Origin: Sphingomonadaceae bacterium 3R27C6
GTDB taxonomy: Bacteria; Pseudomonadota; Alphaproteobacteria; Sphingomonadales; Sphingomonadaceae
DNA length: 64,000 nucleotides
Assembly: GCA_005503215.1 (NCBI GenBank)
Contig: SCNS01000016.1
Location: 50,754-114,753 of the forward strand
Direction: 5' to 3'
Positions 56,466 to 64,000 of the stretch are shown piece by piece; the stretch's first letter is position 1; the number at the start of each line of letters is the position of its first letter. The position numbers and the translations under genes are program-made. The notes beneath the pieces were generated by a model. That model was not told where the DNA came from. It made no database searches and worked only from the letters and a program-made list of their open reading frames with translations.

Positions 56466-56583
56466 GATGGTATAACCTTCTTGTTCAATGTTTGCGTTGA
56501 TCAGTCCTGGACGAGCCTGCTGAATCAGGCGCCGCCCTTAGAGGGTCTTGCCGCGCGGTGCAAGCCCGCGCGGCTTTGACCCA

Positions 56584-58677
<2,094 letters not shown>

Positions 58678-58696
58678 GGTCTTTTCCTTGGATGTG

Positions 58697-58721
58697 GGGG
58701 GCGGCCTTTGGAGCCGCCCCC
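58697..58721 (-). other. Stem-loop in the rpsG-fusA gap
   Basis: GGGGGCGGC (58697-58705) and GCCGCCCCC (58713-58721) form a strong 9-bp stem 20 bases before the fusA start. No T tract follows, so a leader structure or processing site is more likely than a terminator. Confidence 0.5.
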
Positions 58722-58773
58722 GATATAGGAACGATTGTTACGATTGCGAGACGCGGCAGCGTCCCGCCAGCGC

Positions 58774-59244
58774 TTACCAGCGGTAGTGGCTGAAGGCGCG
58801 GTTCGCTTCGGCCATGCGATGCGTGTCTTCACGCTTCTTCACGGCGTTGCCACGGTTGTTCGACGCGTCGAGCAGTTCGCCCGACAGGCGCGCGGCCATC
58901 GTGGTTTCGCTGCGGTTGCGCGCAGCGGTGATCAGCCAGCGGATCGCGAGCGCCTGCGCACGTTCGGGACGGACTTCGACCGGAACCTGATAGGTCGCAC
59001 CGCCGACGCGGCGGCTGCGGACTTCGATGTTCGGGCGGATGTTCGCCAGCGCTTCGTGGAACACGCCGAGCGGTTCCTTCTTGGCGCGGGTTTCGACCGA
59101 CTCGAGCGCACCGTAAACGATGCTTTCGGCGACCGACTTTTTCCCGTCCAGCATGACGCTGTTCATGAATTTCGACAGCACGACATCCCCGAAACGGGGA
59201 TCGGGCAGGATTTCGCGGCGTTCAGGACGACGACGACGAGCCAT
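58774..59244 (-). CDS. rpsG: 30S ribosomal protein S7
   Basis: A 156-residue primary 16S rRNA-binding protein of the head ([20 protein letters not shown]). In E. coli S7 represses the str operon. Confidence 0.97.
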   Translation of the reverse strand: MARRRRPERREILPDPRFGDVVLSKFMNSVMLDGKKSVAESIVYGALESVETRAKKEPLGVFHEALANIRPNIEVRSRRVGGATYQVPVEVRPERAQALAIRWLITAARNRSETTMAARLSGELLDASNNRGNAVKKREDTHRMAEANRAFSHYRW

Positions 59245-59317
59245 AGGTAATTCCTTTTACAACAGCATCCCGGCGCCGAGGCAGCCAGGGATGATCAAAT
59301 AGCCGAAAAAGCGGTCC

Positions 59318-59689
59318 TTACTTCGGACGCTTCGCACCGTACTTCGAACGGCTCTGCTTGCGGTCCTTCACGCCCTGCGTATCGAGCACGCCGCGCAGGA
59401 CGTGGTAACGCACACCGGGAAGATCGCGGACACGGCCGCCGCGGATCAGCACAACGCTGTGTTCCTGGAGGTTGTGGCCTTCGCCGGGGATGTAGGTGAT
59501 GACTTCGCGCTGGTTGGTCAGGCGGACCTTCGCAACCTTGCGGAGCGCCGAGTTCGGCTTTTTCGGGGTCGTCGTGTAGACACGGGTGCAAACGCCGCGC
59601 TTTTGCGGGTTTGCGTCCATCGCCGGGACCTTGGACTTCACCTTCTGGGGAGTCCGGCCCTTGCGGACCAGCTGGTTGATCGTGGGCAT
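59318..59689 (-). CDS. rpsL: 30S ribosomal protein S12 (Arg at position 88)
   Basis: A 123-residue decoding-centre protein. The start at 59689 gives the family N terminus [11 protein letters not shown]. The loop [13 protein letters not shown] keeps Lys43. The second decoding loop is [13 protein letters not shown], with Arg88 encoded by CGC at 59426-59428 where E. coli and most bacteria have Lys. That substitution is a known streptomycin-resistance change. The gene heads the str operon rpsL-rpsG-fusA-tuf, with its promoter expected in 59690-59995. Confidence 0.97.
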   Translation of the reverse strand: MPTINQLVRKGRTPQKVKSKVPAMDANPQKRGVCTRVYTTTPKKPNSALRKVAKVRLTNQREVITYIPGEGHNLQEHSVVLIRGGRVRDLPGVRYHVLRGVLDTQGVKDRKQSRSKYGAKRPK

Positions 59690-59995
59690 GAATGCTTCAC
59701 CTTTAAATGTCCGCCCATCAGAGCGAACGGTTACTGTACCGCGGTGGATGAAGCTCCGGCCGCTGACCCGCCAAAAAAGGCGAAAAACGGCCGACCTGAT
59801 AACAGCAAAAGACCCCGGCGGATCGCTAAGATCTTCCGGAGGCTCCATCCGCGCCAGCAATGTTCAAGCGCTGTTGCAACTGAAAGAGGCAGCAAACCGC
59901 CCTTTTCGGTCGAGGGCGCCCCTAGACCCGATTCCTCTTGCGGTCAAGGGGCGGGCAATATTGTTGCGCCCGCCGGGGCGGGCTATCGGTCGCCC
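59690..59995. other. 306-bp divergent region before rpsL and the glycosylase gene
   Basis: It should hold the str-operon promoter on the minus strand and a promoter for the glycosylase gene on the plus strand. TTGAAC, read on the minus strand near 59864, is one possible -35. No gene, terminator or known RNA motif is clear. Confidence 0.45.
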
Positions 59996-60490
59996 ATGCC
60001 CGCCGTCCGCCACGCCAGCTTTGCGCCCCATGTCGCGCCCGACACGCGGTTGCTGATATTGGGAAGCCTGCCGGGCGTCCGCTCGCTCGCCGAACAGCAA
60101 TATTATGCGCATCCGACGAACCAGTTCTGGCGCCTGCTCGGCGAGGTCATCGGCCAGCCGCTCGCGGACCTGCCCTATGGCGACAGGCTGGTCGCGCTGC
60201 GCGAAGCAAAGGTCGGGTTGTGGGACGTGATCCGCAGCGCCGAGCGTCACACGAGCAGCGACAGCCAAATCCGCGAAGCCGAGGCGCACGACCTCGCGGC
60301 GCTGGTCGCCGACCTTCCCGACCTCCGCATGATCGCTTTCAACGGCGGCAAGGCCGCGGCGATCGGACGCAGGCAACTTCCGCCGCTCGTGGGCATCGCA
60401 CTCGTCGACCTGCCGTCGAGCAGCGCCGCGCACACGATCGGCGTCGCGGCAAAACGCGATCGCTGGCTGGCGTTGCGCGGGGCGTTCTGA
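59996..60490 (+). CDS. DNA-deoxyinosine glycosylase (uracil-DNA glycosylase superfamily)
   Basis: A 164-residue Mug-fold base-excision enzyme. The N-terminal catalytic segment LILGSLPGVRSLAEQQYYAHPTN-type pattern, followed by QFWRLLGEV and GLWDVIRSAERHTSSD, matches the hypoxanthine-DNA glycosylase group, and the C-terminal motif VDLPSSSAAHT matches the minor-groove loop LPSTS. It removes deaminated adenine (hypoxanthine) from DNA. The start MPAVRH is the first in-frame ATG that gives the family length. It is one base from the convergent amidohydrolase stop. Confidence 0.85.
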   Translation: MPAVRHASFAPHVAPDTRLLILGSLPGVRSLAEQQYYAHPTNQFWRLLGEVIGQPLADLPYGDRLVALREAKVGLWDVIRSAERHTSSDSQIREAEAHDLAALVADLPDLRMIAFNGGKAAAIGRRQLPPLVGIALVDLPSSSAAHTIGVAAKRDRWLALRGAF

Positions 60491-60491
60491 T

Positions 60492-61793
60492 TCAGTCGAC
60501 GACCGTCCCGCGCGCCATCACGAAATCGACCTTCTTGAGCACGCGCACATCGGCGATGGGGTCGCTCGCGACCGCGATGATGTCGGCGCTCTTGCCCGGC
60601 GCGATCGTGCCGATCTCGTTCGACAGGCCGAGCAGGTCGGCGGCGTTGACCGTCGCGGCCTTCAGCGCCTCGACCGGCTTCATGCCGTGCTGGACCATCA
60701 GTTCGAACTCGTCGCCATTGCGGCCATGCTTCGACACGCCGGCGTCGGTGCCGAAAGCAATCCGGACCCCGCGGGGGACAAGCTGTTGGAGGCTCTTACC
60801 GGTGATCTCGATGCGCCATTTGATCTTGGCGAGCACGTCGGGCTCATAGGCGTTCGCATTGGCGGCGATGCGTTCCTTGTAGCCGTTCACCGTCGAGAGC
60901 GTCGGGACATAATATGTCTTCGACTTCGCCCAGGCGGCGATCGTCGCCTCGTCGAGGATCGTGCCATGTTCGATCGAGTCGGCACCGGCATCGATCGCGA
61001 GGCGGATGCCGTCGGCGCCGTGCGCGTGGACCGCGACCTTCTTGCCGAACAGATGCGCGGTATCGACGATCGCCTGCGCTTCGTCGTCGAACATCTGCTT
61101 GCCGAGCCCCGCCCCGATGCGGCTGTTGACGCCGCCGGTCGAGGCGAATTTGATCACGTCGGCGCCGCGCCCGATCTGCAGCCGCACCGCGCGGCGGCAG
61201 TCGTCGGCGCCGTTGCAGGTGTTGCCCGCGCCCGCGAAGAAGGGGCGGAGCTCGTCGCGATAGCCGAGCGAGCCGTCCATATGGCCTGCGCTGCCCGAGA
61301 TGCTGGCGCCCGCATCGACGATGCGCGGCCCCTGCACCTTGCCCGCGAGGATCGCGTCTCGCAGCGCCAAAGTCGCCCCGTCGCCGTCGCCGAGATTGCG
61401 CACCGTGGTGAAGCCCGCACGCAGCGTCTTCATGCCGTTCGCTTCGGCATTGAACGCCTGCGCCGCGGGGCTGAGCGTGACCTCTTCGAGCTGGCCGGCG
61501 AGGCCGCCCGCGTCGCTCGTCAGATGGACATGGCTGTCGATCAGGCCGGGGAGGACATATTTGTCCTTGAGGTCGATCAGCGTCGTGCCGGGGTCGGCGG
61601 GCTGATAGCCGTCGGCGATGCTCAATATCTTGCCGCCCTCGACGATGATCGTCGAGGCGCCGCGCGCGGGTTTGCCGGGTTCGGCGAGCAATTGCCCCGC
61701 GTGGATGACGGTGCGCGCCGGCGCCTGCGCGGCGAGCGGCGAGGCGAGCGCCGCGCCGACGAGCGCGAGCGGAAGAATATGAATCGGCTTCAT
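60492..61793 (-). CDS. Exported metal-dependent amidohydrolase (imidazolonepropionase/Xaa-Pro dipeptidase-like)
   Basis: A 433-residue amidohydrolase-superfamily protein with a signal peptide (MKPIHILPLALVGAALASPL, cut after AQA). Metal ligands: DSHVH (His88, His90), Lys in ADVIKFASTGG, His in VAVHAHGADG, His in SIEHGT and Asp in FGTDAGVSKHG. The pattern belongs to the group of L-Arg/L-Lys dipeptide carboxypeptidases and ochratoxinase-like enzymes, found in many sphingomonads. It is probably periplasmic and acts on dipeptides or N-acyl amino acids. Two promiscuous functions cannot be told apart by eye. Confidence 0.88.
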   Translation of the reverse strand: MKPIHILPLALVGAALASPLAAQAPARTVIHAGQLLAEPGKPARGASTIIVEGGKILSIADGYQPADPGTTLIDLKDKYVLPGLIDSHVHLTSDAGGLAGQLEEVTLSPAAQAFNAEANGMKTLRAGFTTVRNLGDGDGATLALRDAILAGKVQGPRIVDAGASISGSAGHMDGSLGYRDELRPFFAGAGNTCNGADDCRRAVRLQIGRGADVIKFASTGGVNSRIGAGLGKQMFDDEAQAIVDTAHLFGKKVAVHAHGADGIRLAIDAGADSIEHGTILDEATIAAWAKSKTYYVPTLSTVNGYKERIAANANAYEPDVLAKIKWRIEITGKSLQQLVPRGVRIAFGTDAGVSKHGRNGDEFELMVQHGMKPVEALKAATVNAADLLGLSNEIGTIAPGKSADIIAVASDPIADVRVLKKVDFVMARGTVVD

Positions 61794-61834
61794 TCTGGCA
61801 TCCCCTGTTTAACTTTGGGGAGCGTTAAAGCCGA

Positions 61835-64000
61835 TCAGAAGCCCATCGTAAAGCGGAGCGCCGCGCCCCGGTCGTCGGGCATCGCGGCGATATGGCCGGG
61901 ATCCCGCCGCCACCATGTGTTGGCAATGAGTTCGCCGCCGAAGAGCGACAGCGCATAGCTCGCTTCTACGACCAGCTCGCGGCCGGTGGGGGCGAGGTTG
62001 TAGGTGCGGCGGCCGAAATCGGTACGGCCGGTCGCATAGTCGTGCGCGACGGGAAGCATCAGGTCGATACCGCCGCGCGCGACGCGCAGCGGCTGGGCGA
62101 AACGGAGCGCGGCGCGATCACCCGGCCGCATCAGATTGGCCTTGGCGATGTCGAACGAGAAGGCGGTCGACCAGAGCGCGCCGCCCGCGATCAAGCCTTG
62201 GCTGTCGGGGCGCGTCCACATCTGGCGCCAGGCGGCCGCAACTTTCCAATCATCGCGCATATCGAGAAGGAGGCTGGCGTCGCCGACGAGGCTGGTCGCG
62301 CCGCCGGCGGCGAACATCGGGCCGAGGCGGGCGCCGAGGAGGCTGTCCGATTCGCGCAGCCAGCTCGTGCCGAGCGCGGTGCGGACGGGGCCGAAGCGAC
62401 CGTCCCATGCGGCGCCAACACGCTGGTAGCGGCTGTCCTGGCCCGAGCGGTAGCGGAGCAGGGGGTCGTCCTGCCAGCGCGCGCCCGACACCCAGCCATT
62501 TTCCAATATGATATTAACATATTGATTGTGAACGATATTATGGCGAATTATCGTGCCAATTCCGGGACTTGCGGCGAAGCCGAGGCCCTCGTGCGCGGCG
62601 TCGCCGATCAGCATCGCATGGCTGCTCTCGCCGCGCTCGCCCGCGAGCAGGCCGCCGGTGCCGCGCCCCGCGGCGAAACCGATGCGCGTGCGTCCGTCGA
62701 GGCGCGTCATCACCGAGGCGGCGAGGGTGCGCGCGCGCTGCGCATCGTGGAAGGAGAGGCCGGCGAGCGCGTCGGTGCCGCCGGTGCCGGGCGCGGTGAC
62801 GAGCGAGAGCGCGAGCGATTGGCTGGCGGCGCTCTGCTGGCGGACGAGCCCGCCGATCGCGCCCGACAATTTGAAGTCGGGACGCCGCTGGCCGAGCGAT
62901 CCGCCGAAATCGACGTCGAAGGCGCGGCCGAAGCCGTCGGTGACAAGGCCCGTCGTGCCGGCCCCGCCGGCATCGCCCATCGGGCCGCCGAGGATCCCCA
63001 ACGGCGCATCGAGCGCGACTGCGGTCGCGGTGCCCGCGAGCGATGTGGCGCCCATCGGCTGGAAAGCGCGCGCAATGTCGAGGATGCCCTGTCCGTACAC
63101 CGCGTCGTCGCCCGCCGCGCCCGCATCGCGCGCCGATTGATAGAGAAGCGAGACGATCTGCTGGCTCGACAGGTTCGGAAACGCCTGCGCGATCAGCGCG
63201 ACCGCGCCCGCAACCTGCGGCGCGGCGAAGCTGGTGCCGTTCAAAACGAAGACGAAGTTACCCTCGGTCTTGAGCACGCCATTTTCATAGGCGCAGCACA
63301 CGCCCTCGCCGAGCGCACTAAGGTAGGAGCCGGCATAGGCGCCCGCGCGGTTGCTGAACCCCGAAATCGCGCCATTTGCGTTGACCGATCCGGCAATGAC
63401 GACGAGCCCGCCGCCGGCGTCGCGCAGCCCGCGCGCGAAGAAATCGGGGTTGTTGGGGTCGTTGCCGTTCGCGGTCGTGTCGCCGTCATTCCCCGCCGAG
63501 ACGATGACGATAATCCCCGCCGCGGTCGCGCGCGAGACCGCGGCGCGCAAGGTGGCACCGGGCAGGTCTTCGCCGCCGAGCGAGATGTTGACGACGCGCG
63601 CGCCCGCGCCGACCGCGCGGTCGAGCCCCGCCGCGATCGCGGTTTCGGGAAAGCGGCAGCCGCTTTCGTCGTTCGAAGGGTCTTCGGTCGCGCAGCTGCC
63701 CGGCCGGTCGGCGCGCAGCACGAGCAGGTTGGCGTTGAACGCGATGCCGAAGGTGCCGACGTCATTCTTTCCGCCGAGCAACAGCTGCGCGACATTGGTG
63801 CCGTGCGTCCCCTCGCCGTTGATGCCGCGCGACCCGGCGAGGTCGATCGATTGCGACGAGATGCGGCCGGCGAATTCGGGGCTGTTCTGATCGATCCCGT
63901 CGTCGATGACGCCGGCGAGGATATTCTGCCCCGTCGCCCCCGCCTGATAGGCGGTGATCGCGCCGTGGAAATTGACCCCGTCGGAGCGGCGCGTTTCGGC
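61835..64000 (-). CDS. S8 subtilisin-like autotransporter protease (N terminus cut by window edge)
   Basis: At least 721 residues are visible; the start is beyond 64000. The catalytic triad is present: Asp in LAGVIDDGIDQ, His in GEGTHGTNVA and Ser in LNGTSFAAPQVAG. The passenger ends near residue 320 and the C-terminal part has the alternating pattern of an outer-membrane beta-barrel, ending in the consensus aromatic LRFTMGF. Export through the Sec and BAM routes is expected, and BamE is in this window. A short AT-rich patch (62497-62565) encodes an unusual IIRHNIVHNQYVNIILEN stretch. Confidence 0.9.
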   Translation of the reverse strand, partial: AETRRSDGVNFHGAITAYQAGATGQNILAGVIDDGIDQNSPEFAGRISSQSIDLAGSRGINGEGTHGTNVAQLLLGGKNDVGTFGIAFNANLLVLRADRPGSCATEDPSNDESGCRFPETAIAAGLDRAVGAGARVVNISLGGEDLPGATLRAAVSRATAAGIIVIVSAGNDGDTTANGNDPNNPDFFARGLRDAGGGLVVIAGSVNANGAISGFSNRAGAYAGSYLSALGEGVCCAYENGVLKTEGNFVFVLNGTSFAAPQVAGAVALIAQAFPNLSSQQIVSLLYQSARDAGAAGDDAVYGQGILDIARAFQPMGATSLAGTATAVALDAPLGILGGPMGDAGGAGTTGLVTDGFGRAFDVDFGGSLGQRRPDFKLSGAIGGLVRQQSAASQSLALSLVTAPGTGGTDALAGLSFHDAQRARTLAASVMTRLDGRTRIGFAAGRGTGGLLAGERGESSHAMLIGDAAHEGLGFAASPGIGTIIRHNIVHNQYVNIILENGWVSGARWQDDPLLRYRSGQDSRYQRVGAAWDGRFGPVRTALGTSWLRESDSLLGARLGPMFAAGGATSLVGDASLLLDMRDDWKVAAAWRQMWTRPDSQGLIAGGALWSTAFSFDIAKANLMRPGDRAALRFAQPLRVARGGIDLMLPVAHDYATGRTDFGRRTYNLAPTGRELVVEASYALSLFGGELIANTWWRRDPGHIAAMPDDRGAALRFTMGF

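Overview
The window reads as chromosomal core of a GC-rich alphaproteobacterium, most likely a sphingomonad of the Sphingopyxis/Sphingomonas type. The evidence is alphaproteobacterial cell-cycle genes (mipZ, divK), a MaeB malic enzyme fused to a phosphotransacetylase-like domain, CBP3-type cytochrome bc1 chaperone next to yceD, DUF3572, DUF482 and 'FPRKREP'-type dispersed inverted repeats typical of this group. Species cannot be fixed from the sequence alone. I see no tRNA, rRNA, IS element, prophage or CRISPR array.

Layout. 1-5.7 kb: the start of ribD, a one-TM protein, a 4HBT thioesterase, an M24 aminopeptidase P and a divergent exported oligopeptidase B. 5.7-12.7 kb: small conserved proteins, rpmJ, rpoN-lptB, a phosphohexomutase, mipZ and divergent panC. 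12.8-17.4 kb: Sel1 protein, DUF482 acyltransferase, RidA, HAD phosphatase, DUF3572, divK, a glycine-zipper protein, an unannotated-looking 53-aa gene and an Lrp/AsnC regulator. 17.6-24.6 kb: rpmG, tonB behind a Zur-like palindrome, gltX, nadE, prs, a TetR gene with its own palindromic operator, and hisN. 24.6-32.6 kb: GFA protein, rpmI-rplT, a Kazal-type lipoprotein, an AraC regulator, pheST, an HSL-type esterase and ogt. 32.6-43.6 kb: mutS-glnD (4-bp overlap), maeB, bamE, CBP3-yceD, an exported SRPBCC protein.

43-59.7 kb is the translation supercluster, all on the minus strand: rpsL-rpsG-fusA-tuf-rpsJ-(298 bp)-rplC-rplD-rplW-rplB-rpsS-rplV-rpsC-rplP-rpmC-rpsQ-rplN-rplX-rplE-rpsN-rpsH-rplF-rplR-rpsE-rpmD-rplO-secY-adk. 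The usual rpsM-rpsK-rpoA-rplQ continuation is missing after adk. The last 4 kb hold a Mug-type deoxyinosine glycosylase, an exported amidohydrolase and a truncated S8 autotransporter protease.

The region is mainly housekeeping, and I found no convincing new multi-gene system. The points most worth following are: Arg at position 88 of ribosomal protein S12 (a streptomycin-resistance residue, here native), a Zur-like box before tonB, a complete promoter-hairpin-terminator unit with no ORF at about 903-996, a 53-aa gene with a perfect Shine-Dalgarno facing an Lrp-type regulator, palindromic operator candidates for the TetR and Lrp genes, the interruption of the rpmI-rplT-pheST cluster by a Kazal lipoprotein and an AraC gene, and an AT-rich patch inside the S8 protease barrel domain.
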